Shown: positions 44,455 to 53,144, counted from the stretch's first letter. The stretch is DNA of 64,000 bases from Thermoplasmata archaeon (GCA_021817605.1 JAKAUN010000009.1:1-64000), one strand, 5' to 3'. The notes: generated from the letters alone by a model not told the origin. Program-made: numbers and translations.

Positions 44455-44517
44455 GTGCGCTCAGCTCGCCCATCATTCATCACCGTTCAGCCGGTTCTGT
44501 TCTTCATCATCGCGCAC
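44455..44517 (-). ncRNA. C/D box guide sRNA
   Basis: On the minus strand all boxes are present in order: stem GTGCGC, C box ATGATGA (44510-44504), 13-base guide, D' CTGA (44490-44487), ACG, C' GTGATGA (44483-44477), 12-base guide ATGATGGGCGAG, D CTGA (44464-44461), stem GCGCAC. The end stem is perfectly complementary. It should guide 2'-O-methylation via fibrillarin/Nop5/L7Ae. The stop codon of the HisA-like gene lies inside the C box, so the RNA is probably cut from that transcript. Targets are not assigned. Confidence 0.85.
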
Positions 44518-45265
44518 TGCGAGTACGGGGAGGCGGGGGGGCCGAAGCGAGAGGCTTCTCTTCTCGCCCGAGGATGCCGTCCAAGTGGAAGATCCCGCCC
44601 GAGGCCCCGCTCTCGGCGAGACGGCCTCGCTCGTTCAGGGAGAATGAGCCGTCGACCCACACGGGGCCGGCCGTCGCAACATCCCTGACGAGCGACCAGT
44701 CGACGTCGATCTCGCGGGGCGAGAGGACGAGGTCGGTAACCCCCACTTCGCGGACGAGGGAGGCGACCTCGCGGGGGCTCGCGACCGGCCACTCTCCTTT
44801 CAGCCGCAGGCCCGAGGGGCCCAGGTCGAGCTCGAAAACAATGTCTGTCGAGAGTCGCCAGGCCCTTCGGACCTCCCTGGGCCCGACGAGCGTGGCACTG
44901 GAAAGGATCACCCGGGACACGCCGGCGACCAGGACGTCGATGGCCTGGTCGGCGTTGCGCACCCCCGCGTCCGCCCAGATCGTCGCCTCACGCGTGAGCT
45001 CCTGAAGGTAGTCGAGCTGCGGCTGACCGCGCTCGATGCCGTCGAGGTCGACCACGTAGATGATCGGATGATCCCGGGCGAGCTGGTCGACCACGTCGAA
45101 AGGGTCGTAGGTCTGGCCGGAGGGGGTGTGCGCCACCAACGGCCCATCGGGCGACGGGAGGCACACCTGGCCCCGGCGGAGCAGAAGGCAGGGGAGAAGG
45201 CTCGGCTGGTCCGATAACCGGGAGCCGCTAGCGTCCTTTGGGGGGTTGGTTTTCGGCCCGCTCAT
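44507..45265 (-). CDS. HisA-like TIM-barrel protein (HisA-related, function unknown)
   Basis: The 252-residue protein resembles the HisA/HisF barrel: IIYVVDLDGIERGQPQLDYL, WADAGVRNADQAIDVLVAG, VILSSATLVGP, FELDLGPSGLRLKG, VLSPREIDVDW and VWVDGSFSLNERG. It fits the archaeal HisA-related group of uncertain function rather than true HisA; the second phosphate-binding loop is not typical. ATG 45265 is chosen; the frame extends upstream over the RNase P RNA. The 3' end overlaps a C/D sRNA. Confidence 0.83.
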   Translation of the reverse strand: MSGPKTNPPKDASGSRLSDQPSLLPCLLLRRGQVCLPSPDGPLVAHTPSGQTYDPFDVVDQLARDHPIIYVVDLDGIERGQPQLDYLQELTREATIWADAGVRNADQAIDVLVAGVSRVILSSATLVGPREVRRAWRLSTDIVFELDLGPSGLRLKGEWPVASPREVASLVREVGVTDLVLSPREIDVDWSLVRDVATAGPVWVDGSFSLNERGRLAESGASGGIFHLDGILGREEKPLASAPPPPRTRSAR

Positions 45266-45314
45266 GAGGCGTCCACGTCGAGAGAGCATTTCGACCTTTG
45301 CCCTCCACGGAAGC

Positions 45315-45321
45315 CTCTTAG
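45315..45321 (+). promoter_or_regulatory. Probable TATA box of rnpB
   Basis: CTCTTAG sits 26 bases before the first base of helix P1, the expected archaeal spacing. Confidence 0.5.
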
Positions 45322-45343
45322 GGCACTCCTCTGTCGCTCCCCC

Positions 45344-45655
45344 GCCAGGAGGTGGAGGGCAGCTGACGGTGGATCGGGTCGGCGACGACTCGCCGCTGAG
45401 GAAAGTCCCCACTCCGGGAGACACGGGGTCGGGTGGGAGCCCGACGGGCGAGAGTCCGAGCTCCGGAGCAGAAACGACACAGCCCGGCGGGACGGTGAAG
45501 GGGCCGCCCTGGAGGCTCCGCCGGGACTTGGTGAAACGGCCGACTCCCCGGGAGCAAGCCCTAAGGGACGGGAGGATGCGTCTCCCTGACCGTCGAGGAG
45601 AGCGCGCAGTCGAATGCTGCCTGAAACGGAATGGGGCTTACTACCACGACCTGGC
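45344..45655 (+). ncRNA. rnpB: RNase P RNA (archaeal type A)
   Basis: This 312-base RNA is the catalytic part of the enzyme that trims tRNA 5' ends. Conserved blocks are gaggaaagtcccc (about 45398), gagcagaaacgacacagccc and gtgaaacggccgactccccg, then gggcttac near the 3' end. Helix P1 pairs GCCAGG-AG-GTGG (45344-45355) with CCAC-GA-CCTGGC (45644-45655). P2 pairs GGCAGC (45358-45363) with GCTGCC (45616-45621). P3 is ggcga/tcgcc. The boundaries follow from P1. Confidence 0.95.
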
Positions 45656-45837
45656 CGCTCCGGCGAGAAATCGCCGGGGCGTTAGCCGTTGAAGCGGCGT
45701 TTCGACGGCATACCCGGCGGACCGAGACTAAGCTTCGGGCCGATCTCCGCGAAACCTAAGCAACTGTTGTATCCGCTCGTCTCCTCCCCCGGGCGGCGGC
45801 TAACCCTTTCGGCCTCCGGGGGGCCCTCCGGTTACGT

Positions 45838-46210
45838 TCAGAGGGTCGCACCGCAGCTTGTGCAGTGAACGTTCCCGGCCGGGTTCATCGATCCGCAGTA
45901 CCTGCAATGCAGGTAGACCGCCGGCGGGATGGGGGTGGCCTGCACGTTAATGTAGATCGGTTGAGGCGGTGGCGAATAGATCGGCGGGGGGTAGTGGATA
46001 GTACGTCGGACCCTGCTGCAGTCGAAGACTGACCACGGGCGGTTTCGGCTTGGAAGCCCGAGCGCCCCCGAATGCAATCAGAAGGATGCCGGAGAGGAGG
46101 AACAGGATGCCTGCAGCCGCGAGCACAATCGTGGCGGTGAGGATGATGCCGGTAAGCAAGAACAGCACGCCGGCGATCGCGACTCCCCGACTCCACGTCG
46201 CAGTAGGCAT
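45838..46210 (-). pseudogene. Frameshifted membrane / zinc-ribbon protein
   Basis: The first frame (from ATG 46210) gives MPTATWSRGVAIAGVLFLL and a second helix (IVLAAAGILFLLSGILLIAF), then a linker ending in QQGPTYYP. The second frame continues PPPIYSPPPQPIYINVQ and ends with zinc ribbon HCRYCGSMNPAGNVHCTSCG. The join falls at a run of six C on the minus strand (about 45986-45992). Joined, it would be a normal two-helix protein with a C-terminal zinc ribbon. A homopolymer sequencing error is as likely as a real mutation. Confidence 0.6.
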
Positions 46211-46398
46211 CGGCACGCTCCGTAAGGAACCTTTCTGCCGTGCACTCGTTCGGCGAACGAGGGGATCTCCCTCTGGCACATCCACGCGCTCGGTCCTCCG
46301 CTGGCTAGGCGATTGGTCGGCCCCTCCGGCCCCCGGGAAACCGGGGCCCGCAATTTCTACCCTTGGAGCGGCGGAGGGGGCGGTCGTCTACCATAACG

Positions 46399-46614
46399 CT
46401 AGCAGTACGCGAACTCGCGCGAGTTTTCGTAACCGCACGCGGGGCAGAATCTGCTTGCGGATGCGGGAGGGCCTGTTGCTTGGGTTTCCGGGGTTGTCGT
46501 CGTCGGCGCCCCCGGAGGAGCCGAAAGTTGAAGAGCCCAAGTCAGCTGAGGGCCGTCCAGAACCGGTCGAATGTGTTGTCGGCTTGACCGGTCAAATGTC
46601 CTGGCACACCACAC
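46399..46614 (-). pseudogene. Zinc-ribbon fragment, truncated
   Basis: A 71-residue frame ends FCPACGYENSREFAYC then TAG, so the last Cys of a C-x2-C ... C-x2-C ribbon is missing. The rest is Pro/Thr-rich. It resembles the C-terminal end of proteins like that at 45838 and may be a decayed paralog. Confidence 0.3.
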
Positions 46615-46731
46615 CTATCTTGTAAACTCCCTTACTGGATCGTACTTGCGCGGCGAATCCGTTCGGGCCGCAACCCGGAATAGGCGTGTGGGTCGAGACT
46701 TCTCTCCGTTTGACCGAGACCGCCGCCCCCG

Positions 46732-48072
46732 TTAGAGACGCCGCTTCGACCTCGCTTCGTCTTCCTCGAGAACGAACGCGTCCTTCTCGCGGATCACGCC
46801 AAGGATCTTTCGGGAGTCGTCCACCACCGGGATCGCCCGGAACCGGTACTTTCGGAACATCTCCAAGACCCGGGCTCGTCCGGTCTGAGGGGAGACTGCG
46901 ACGAGGCCCTGGGTCATGATCTCCTCGAGTCGTTGCGTGGGTTCGGCTTGGAGGAGCTCGTTGATGTCGACGACTCCTCGGACATCCCGGTCCGCGTCGA
47001 CCACATAGATGTACATCGTGACAAGACACTTCGGCGCCTCGCGGCGGAACCGCGCGAACGATTCCTCCACCGTGAGCTCTCCGGGGAACTCGAGGAAGGT
47101 CCGAACCGCCAGCGTGACCGCCGGCACGTCGTGCTGCTCTACGATGGAACGGACCTTCGTCGCGATCTCACCCTTCAGCATCCCCAAGAGCTCGCGCGCG
47201 TTCTCCTCGGGGAGGATCGAGACGATATCCGCGATCTCCACGGGGGAGAGATGGGCGATGATCTGGCCCAGCCGAGTGGCCTCGGTGTCGGCGATGATCT
47301 CCCGTTGCACGCGGGGCTCGGTCGCCTCCAGAGCATGCGCCGCGGCCTTGGTGTCGAGCGCGTTGAAGAGGGTAAGCCGTTCCTCGCGGCTCAGCTCCTC
47401 GAGGACGTCGGCGGCGTCCTCCGCGGGTATCCTACCCAAGGCTTCCTTGCTCACGGTAAGTCGCACGTCCCCTGCCGTGCTCGTGAGGTCAGGACCGACG
47501 GGCTGAACGTACTTCCAGGGAATGAGCTCCTCGGCCGAACGGCCTTCGGAGACCGAGGAGGCCACCCTCCCCCAAACTCCGAGCCGGCGCCGTCGGGCCT
47601 CCTGCCCAATGACCGCGGCCACGACGAAGAGCTGGCTGCCCGCTCGAAGCATCCGAATGTCATACACCACATCGATCCCGAATCCGCGGGTGTCGAGGAT
47701 GCGCTTATCGAGAATCCGATCACGGAGGAGAAGCAGCTCTCCTAGGTCCGCGACGCCTTCGTACTCCGTTTGGGTGGGAGGATCTTTCACGACCGTCTCC
47801 GTAGCGTCCATTCGGACGACCCGGGGCCAGGGGACCTTCAAAGGCGGTCGGCCGAAAGGTCGCCGAACGAGCAGGTGGGTCACTTCCGCGTACTTCGGGT
47901 CGTCGAGGAAGACAAAGTCCTGAAGCTTCCCGAGCGTGTCGCCGGACTCCGTCCGTACCTTCCGGTCCACGAGCTCGCTGATTCGGAGATACTGGGCTTC
48001 CTCAATATCCCGGACGAGAGCTGCCGGGTGGGTCGGCCTTGCCCTTTCCCCGCCGACGTGCGCCACCGTCAT
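46732..48072 (-). CDS. Soluble PRC-barrel / MgtE-N / CBS sensor protein
   Basis: This 446-residue protein has no membrane helix. Residues about 28-100 and 105-165 look like two PRC-barrel units (ELVDRKVRTESGDTLGKLQD; KRILDTRGFGIDVVYDIRM). Residues about 205-320 are the MgtE superhelical N domain (IPAEDAADVLEELSREERL and LSPVEIADIVSILPEENARE). Two CBS domains (about 320-446) end with FRAIPVVDDSRKILGVIREKD. In MgtE channels the N and CBS parts bind Mg2+ and gate the pore. Here the pore is missing and an Nramp-related carrier gene lies upstream in the same direction, suggesting a detached metal sensor. Confidence 0.88.
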   Translation of the reverse strand: MTVAHVGGERARPTHPAALVRDIEEAQYLRISELVDRKVRTESGDTLGKLQDFVFLDDPKYAEVTHLLVRRPFGRPPLKVPWPRVVRMDATETVVKDPPTQTEYEGVADLGELLLLRDRILDKRILDTRGFGIDVVYDIRMLRAGSQLFVVAAVIGQEARRRRLGVWGRVASSVSEGRSAEELIPWKYVQPVGPDLTSTAGDVRLTVSKEALGRIPAEDAADVLEELSREERLTLFNALDTKAAAHALEATEPRVQREIIADTEATRLGQIIAHLSPVEIADIVSILPEENARELLGMLKGEIATKVRSIVEQHDVPAVTLAVRTFLEFPGELTVEESFARFRREAPKCLVTMYIYVVDADRDVRGVVDINELLQAEPTQRLEEIMTQGLVAVSPQTGRARVLEMFRKYRFRAIPVVDDSRKILGVIREKDAFVLEEDEARSKRRL

Positions 48073-48141
48073 CCTCCCCGGGTCGGGAAAAGGGATCGCT
48101 CCCGTCGGGCTACAGCACGGCGCTCCATCGTCCCTTGCCTC

Positions 48142-48315
48142 CTAGTACCCCAGCCGGGTGATGAGGGAATACAAGAGCAGACCCACCAGACTGAGAAGGT
48201 AGATGCGGAGAAGGACCAACACGACCTTGGTTCCACGGTTCAGGCGAATCCGGGGGACGGCGTACGTCCGGTTGATCTCGCGTATCTTCCCGGCCGCATT
48301 CTGTATCCAGCTCAC
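48142..48315 (-). CDS. 57-residue single-helix membrane protein
   Basis: The frame starts GTG with VSWIQNAAGKIREINRTYAV and has one membrane helix (VVLVLLRIYLLSLVGLLLYS) near the C terminus. A GGAGG site lies 10 bases upstream, inside the end of the Nramp gene. The start is 6 bases after the Nramp stop, and the sensor gene follows 69 bases later, so it is the middle gene of a three-gene unit. The basic N terminus should face the cytosol. It may be a small transporter subunit. Confidence 0.75.
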   Translation of the reverse strand: MSWIQNAAGKIREINRTYAVPRIRLNRGTKVVLVLLRIYLLSLVGLLLYSLITRLGY

Positions 48316-48321
48316 AGTTCG

Positions 48322-49623
48322 TCAGCCTCCGAAAAGATGGGGGAAGATGGTCCCGACGGCGTAGACGGTCGAGAGGGTCAGGATCACGCCCACGATGGTC
48401 CCGGCCATGACATTCTGGGCAAGCGTGTTCTTGTAGCTCCCAACCAGCTCCTCCTGATTCAGCAGCACGATCAGGAAGACCAGCGCAGCGGGCAGCAGGG
48501 TGACCGCGATGACTTGGACGAAGAGGGTGATCACACCGAGCGGTGCTCCCGGAATCAGGACGATGCTTCCCGCGATGACCATGATGCTCAAGCGGAACAC
48601 GTTGAACCACTTCGCTTGTCCCAGTCGGTCGTTGAGGGAGTGCGACCATCCGAAGACCTCGCCGACCGCCCAGGAACTTGCCAACGAGACGGAGAGCGCC
48701 CCTATGAGCCCGGCATCAAACAACCCGATGGCGAGGATGATGCCCACGTACGGGTGCAGCGGCACCAGGAGCCTCGCCGCTTGCCCGGCGGACATCAGGC
48801 TGGTGTCCCCGCCGAAGAACACCGTCGCGATGATGATGAGCGCAACGGCCGTAACGACGGTGAAGGTCGCTCCGATCGCGGTGTCCCACCGAGCGTAGGG
48901 CACGTCGCGCTTCTTGAGTCCCTTGTCGACGACGGAGCTCTGTTGAAAGAAGATCATCCAGGGCGCGATCGTGGTTCCGATCGTCGCCATGATTAGGAAG
49001 ACGACCGGGCCCCCGAGCCCTTCAGGGAAGCCCGGCACCACGCCCGTCCTAAAGATGTCGCCGACATTCGGGTGGATGAAGAAGACCACCGGAACGTAGA
49101 CCATGTTCACGGCGCAGATGGCTAGGACGATCTTCTCCCAGGTCCAGTAGCGTCCGTTGAGCAGAAGGACCATGATGAACGTGATCACGACCACCTCGGT
49201 GAACAACGGAGGGATACCGAACACGGCCATCGCCATCGTCATCCCGATGAACTCGGTCGTGATCGTGAGACAGTCGGTGAGGGTGAGGTCCGAGAGCGAA
49301 AACCATCCCCAGAACGGCCCGAACGCCTCGAATATCGCCTGAGCATGACCTCGTTTGGTCATGACCCCAAGGCGTACGGTCATTTCCTGACAGACGTACG
49401 CGACCGGCCCCAGGAGCAGGACGATCCAAACGAAACTGTACCGGTAATACGCTCCGGAAAGCATGTAGGTGGTGAGCCCACCGGCGTCGTTGTCGGCCAC
49501 CATCACGATGACACCGGGGCCTATGACCGCGGCGAGGATCGCGAGCTGCTTGCGGAACCGACGGTACCGGAAGTAGAGCCGGGAGACCGCTCCCATTCCG
49601 CCCGGGCTCGAACCTGTCTTCAT
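48322..49623 (-). CDS. Nramp-related divalent metal (possibly Mg2+) transporter
   Basis: The 433-residue carrier has 11 or so helices. In helix 1 GPGVIVMVADNDAGGLTTYM replaces the DPGN motif of Mn/Fe Nramp proteins with DNDAG. In helix 6 the MPH motif is replaced by TTIAPWMIFFQQS, so the metal-binding Met is missing. Nramp-related Mg2+ transporters also lose this Met, which favours a hard ion such as Mg2+. An MgtE-type sensor gene in the same operon supports this. Specificity is inference. Confidence 0.88.
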   Translation of the reverse strand: MKTGSSPGGMGAVSRLYFRYRRFRKQLAILAAVIGPGVIVMVADNDAGGLTTYMLSGAYYRYSFVWIVLLLGPVAYVCQEMTVRLGVMTKRGHAQAIFEAFGPFWGWFSLSDLTLTDCLTITTEFIGMTMAMAVFGIPPLFTEVVVITFIMVLLLNGRYWTWEKIVLAICAVNMVYVPVVFFIHPNVGDIFRTGVVPGFPEGLGGPVVFLIMATIGTTIAPWMIFFQQSSVVDKGLKKRDVPYARWDTAIGATFTVVTAVALIIIATVFFGGDTSLMSAGQAARLLVPLHPYVGIILAIGLFDAGLIGALSVSLASSWAVGEVFGWSHSLNDRLGQAKWFNVFRLSIMVIAGSIVLIPGAPLGVITLFVQVIAVTLLPAALVFLIVLLNQEELVGSYKNTLAQNVMAGTIVGVILTLSTVYAVGTIFPHLFGG

Positions 49624-49773
49624 GCTTCGCTCCGGGAGGAATCCTCGTGGGGCGGGCCTCGGGTGTGACGCTCCCGCGGACCCGATACGGTGCCCCGACG
49701 CAGGAATCTGGGCCTGAACGCCGACTGCGTACCCTACCCTCCAGGGGGGGATGGGGGGCCAGGGGGATGGGGA

Positions 49774-49782
49774 TTTATAAAT
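49774..49782 (+). promoter_or_regulatory. TATA box of the CsoR-like gene
   Basis: TTTATAAAT is the clearest TATA box in this part of the window, about 50-70 bases before the candidate starts of the regulator gene. Confidence 0.65.
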
Positions 49783-49828
49783 GCGCCGGCGGGACGGGGA
49801 CTCGGGTGAGAAGGGTTAATGCTCCAAC

Positions 49829-50104
49829 GTGGTATGGAGCGACGGAATGTTGGGGTCCCCCAGGGTAGACATCCGGGACCGCCTCGTCCTAGCCAAAGGG
49901 CACGTGGAGGGGATCATCAAGATGGTAGATAACGGCAAGGATGACACCCAGGTGCTTCGCCAGATCCTAGCGGTGCACGCGCAACTCGAGAAGGCCTCGG
50001 TGATGGTTCTCGAAGGGATGTTGGAGTCTTTCATGGACGCGACCAAGGCGCGTCGAAAGGAACTCCTGGTGCAGATTCGCGCCAGTCTGCGAGACCTGAC
50101 GTAG
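49829..50104 (+). CDS. CsoR/RcnR-like helical regulator lacking the usual Cys
   Basis: The 91-residue helical protein follows the CsoR/RcnR pattern: RLVLAKGHVEGIIKMVDNGK, DDTQVLRQILAVHAQLEKAS and VLEGMLESFMDATKARRKEL. The conserved Cys before VLxQ is Asp here, so it cannot be a Cu(I) or persulfide sensor of the usual type. It is divergent to the metal-transport unit and may control it. GTG 49829 or ATG 49847 are both possible starts. Confidence 0.72.
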   Translation: MVWSDGMLGSPRVDIRDRLVLAKGHVEGIIKMVDNGKDDTQVLRQILAVHAQLEKASVMVLEGMLESFMDATKARRKELLVQIRASLRDLT

Positions 50105-50419
50105 CACGTGCGGTACACCCTCGAGGAACCGGGGGCCCGGGTCGCCCCTCGGGGGTCTTCGAAGCCATCGGATCGGGCCGGTGTCAGCCGGAGTGAGAAA
50201 GTGTTCCCCTTGAGATGACTATCCCTGGCGACGATCTCCAGGACCGGACCGCGGAGGACATCGGGCAGGCGGCTTGCGGCTCGGCGCGCCTTCCCCGGCC
50301 CTGCTCGGCGGACCCGTGGCGGCGGCGGCCCCGGGCGGTCGAGCGGCCTCTCGGGGTAGCGCGATCAGCCCCTCCCAAGCCATCGACCGGGGTGCCTCGG
50401 ATCAGATGGGGTCGCGCGG
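50105..50419. other. Intergenic, no gene seen
   Basis: About 315 bases between convergent genes with no supported frame or RNA. Confidence 0.4.
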
Positions 50420-51004
50420 TCAGACCCATCGGCCGATCAAGGCGGCTCCCTGTGGCGGCGGAAGCGTCGGCCCGGGGTCTACCGCCGGGCTTGACGGCGG
50501 CGCGGCCGGCTCGACAGGACGCGTGGAAGGAGAGGGCGGCTTGGGCCCCTTCCTCCGAACGAGGCCCGCCAACAGACAGACGAAACCTACCCCGATGAGG
50601 ATCGAACCGACCGTGGTCAATGCAGTCGTAATGCGGAAGCTCACGTTCGCCGGCGAACCGGCCGCACCTGAGGGGGTTGCCCCCAACAGGATGTAGCCGC
50701 CGTCCGGCTGGCTTAGGCTGAAGGATCCCCCGAGCCCGTACTCCGCCACCACGCTGCTTACGGTCGCGTTGGTGCAGTGGCTCGCGCACGCGCCGGCGAA
50801 GATCTCAACGGGGGCATCCGAGGTCCACGAGACGGAAACGGGAATGGCCCCGGTCACCGAGAAACCGGCGACCCGGCCCAGGTAGTAGGGGATCGTCGCC
50901 GAGGTCGAGACCGTTTGTGACGGCAGCGGTTCCAAAGGAACGACCAGGAACAGAGCTCCGCCCACCACGAGGGCGATCCCGACGGCCACCCACCCGACGC
51001 GCAC
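50420..51004 (-). CDS. Two-helix membrane protein with outer domain, unknown
   Basis: This 194-residue protein has an N-terminal signal/anchor helix (VGIALVVGGALFLVVPLEPL) and a roughly 100-residue Ser/Thr-rich outer domain with two Cys (FAGACASHCTNAT). A second helix (VGSILIGVGFVCLLAGLV) and a Pro-rich cytosolic tail complete it. The outer domain looks beta-rich. It lies 111 bases upstream of the ABC-2 permease end on the same strand. Family not recognised. Confidence 0.68.
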   Translation of the reverse strand: MRVGWVAVGIALVVGGALFLVVPLEPLPSQTVSTSATIPYYLGRVAGFSVTGAIPVSVSWTSDAPVEIFAGACASHCTNATVSSVVAEYGLGGSFSLSQPDGGYILLGATPSGAAGSPANVSFRITTALTTVGSILIGVGFVCLLAGLVRRKGPKPPSPSTRPVEPAAPPSSPAVDPGPTLPPPQGAALIGRWV

Positions 51005-51115
51005 TCCCGGGCCCCTCGGGGAGGACCGGGCTGCGGCTACATAGGGGTGCCGCTCACGACCCTGGTCGACGGGCGCCGGAGACGAGTGGTCCGCCCTGCC
51101 GGCCGGGCGCCGCCC

Positions 51116-51886
51116 TCACTGGACCGGGCCGAATTCCAGCGACCGAAAGGAGAGGACCGCAAGCAGGAAGGTCGCCAGGGCGAGCCCGCCAAGGACCGCT
51201 CCTGCGAGGATGTCTGCCTTCCCGATTCCGTGGGTGAAGGCATCCCGCACGGCGTTGGCGGCGTAGGTGAGCGGGTTGGCGTAGAAGATCCCGACCAGGA
51301 GCCTCGGGGTTCTGGAGGTCACCGGGTAGTAGACCGTGGAAAGAAAGATGAGGAAGTACTGGAGAAGTGACTGGATCGTGAAGTAGAGGTTGGCCGAGCG
51401 GATCCTCGCGCCCAGCGCGATGAGCAGTCCGCCAAAGAACACCGCGCCCAGGCCGATCGTCCCGAGGATGACAAGTCCCGCGAGGAGCGAAACGCTCGGA
51501 AGGCCGACAAGGGGGAGGGCGACAACGGCGAGCAGGCCCACTCCGACGAGCGCGAAGAGCAAGGTGGTGATCAGGAGAGCCGCGAGGTACTCGGACCTTC
51601 GGAACGGGCCGGAGAAGATCTGCTCGACCATCGACCAGCGGCGGTCGAGCCAGAAGATCCGCCCGGAGAGCACGGCCCCGGTGATCATCTGGGAGGCGAT
51701 CATCCCGGGGACGAGGAAGGCCACGTAGTTGCCCGAGGAGCCGATCGCGGGAATGAGCTGGTTGAACATCGTGCCGAGGATCACGATGAGGAAGGCGGGC
51801 TGACCGAACATCACGAGCAGCGTGATCGGGTCGAGGCTCGCCCGGAAGTTGCGGACCACCAGACGGAGCACGGGCGGGAGGTTCAT
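51116..51886 (-). CDS. ABC-2 type transporter permease
   Basis: The 256-residue permease has six helices and the ABC-2 pattern: LVVRNFRASLDPITLLVMFG, YVAFLVPGMIASQMITGAV, RRWSMVEQIFSGPFRRSEYL and FYANPLTYAANAVRDAF. It exports drugs, lipids or polysaccharides with the ATPase encoded just upstream. The ATG overlaps the ATPase stop (ATGA). Confidence 0.93.
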   Translation of the reverse strand: MNLPPVLRLVVRNFRASLDPITLLVMFGQPAFLIVILGTMFNQLIPAIGSSGNYVAFLVPGMIASQMITGAVLSGRIFWLDRRWSMVEQIFSGPFRRSEYLAALLITTLLFALVGVGLLAVVALPLVGLPSVSLLAGLVILGTIGLGAVFFGGLLIALGARIRSANLYFTIQSLLQYFLIFLSTVYYPVTSRTPRLLVGIFYANPLTYAANAVRDAFTHGIGKADILAGAVLGGLALATFLLAVLSFRSLEFGPVQ

Positions 51887-52875
51887 CGGCCGAGCCCCTC
51901 GGGACCGGCTCCCGTCGGGGGTCCGTCCGAGACGAGGCGGACGAAGGCGTCCTCCAGGGTGGCTTCCTCGACCGCGATCCGCTCGAGATCGATCTTGCGG
52001 GCAGCGGCCCACCGGGCGGTCTCGGCCACAAGCGTCTCGGCGTTCGCCGCGCGAAAGACCACCACATCCTCGCGTGCCTCGACGAGGACGAAGCCGTCCC
52101 CCTCCTCGGCCAGGATCCCGCGAAGCGATTCGCTCTCCTCAGCACTGAGAGGCCGATCGAACTCGGCCTCCACCGTCCTCGAGCCTCGGTAGCTGCGTTT
52201 GATCTCCGCAGGCGAGCCGATCCTCAGAAGTTTACCTTCGTGCATGACGGCGATCCGGTGGCAAAGGCGATCGGCCTCGTGCAGGATGTGGGTCGTGAAT
52301 ACGATGGTCAGTCCCTGGCGCGCCCTGGCTGCAAGATAGTCCAGGATGCGGCTGCGGGTGAGCGCATCCAGTCCTACCGTAGGCTCGTCGAGGAAGAGAA
52401 GCTCCATGTCGTGCATGAGCTCCCGGGCGACCTGGAACCTCCGACGCTCGCCACCGGAAAGAGCCCAGGGCTTGCGATGGCGCACCCCTTGCAGCTCGAA
52501 GAGGTCGAGCATCTCCTCCGCGCGCGCCTTCGCGGTCCCCCGGGAAACCCCCCACAGGAAGGCGTAGAGGCGCAGGTTGTCCTCTACCGAGACGAAGTCG
52601 AGCGACTCGGACTGCAGCACCACGCCGAGGCGTCGGCGTTCCTCGCGCCCGCAGCGTCGCAGCTCCTTCCCGAAGAGCGTCCCGTTCCCCTCTGTGGGGA
52701 TGAGCAAGGTAGAGAGGAGACGGACCGTCGTGGTCTTGCCCGCGCCGTTCCGCCCGAGCAAGCCGAAGACCTCGCCGCGGCCAAGCGAAAAGGTGAGATG
52801 GCGAACGGCGAAGCGCCCCGGGCGGTAGGCGTAGCCGAGGTCGCTGGCGCTGACGACGCTGTCGGTCCCGGTCAC
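51883..52875 (-). CDS. ABC-2 type transporter ATPase
   Basis: This 330-residue ATPase has Walker A GRNGAGKTTTVRLLSTLL, Q-loop VLQSESLDF, signature LSGGERRRFQVARELM, Walker B LLFLDEPTVGLD and H-loop TTHILHEAD. The C-terminal 90 residues form the extra domain seen in DrrA/NodI-like proteins. GTG 52875 gives the normal N terminus; the frame is open further upstream without homologous character. Translationally coupled to the permease. Confidence 0.93.
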   Translation of the reverse strand: MTGTDSVVSASDLGYAYRPGRFAVRHLTFSLGRGEVFGLLGRNGAGKTTTVRLLSTLLIPTEGNGTLFGKELRRCGREERRRLGVVLQSESLDFVSVEDNLRLYAFLWGVSRGTAKARAEEMLDLFELQGVRHRKPWALSGGERRRFQVARELMHDMELLFLDEPTVGLDALTRSRILDYLAARARQGLTIVFTTHILHEADRLCHRIAVMHEGKLLRIGSPAEIKRSYRGSRTVEAEFDRPLSAEESESLRGILAEEGDGFVLVEAREDVVVFRAANAETLVAETARWAAARKIDLERIAVEEATLEDAFVRLVSDGPPTGAGPEGLGR

Positions 52876-53144
52876 AGCGGGCTCCGCGAAGGAGCACGAT
52901 GGAGGGAGATAGCGCCGCGCCTCTTCGGGAACCGGCCTCTGCCGGGCGTGAGGACCCGGCCGACAGGTGAAATCGTGCCCCTCCCGTCTCCGCGGAAGGG
53001 AGGGCCGCCGGGCCTGGGACCGGGATGGCACTCTCGAGACTTGGACGCTCGCCGCGACCGCCCGGGCGGGAGGCGGGGGGGGCGATCTCAGTCGCTCGTG
53101 AGGTGCCCCGGCGAACGACCGGTTCCCGGAGCAACGGAGGCGGG

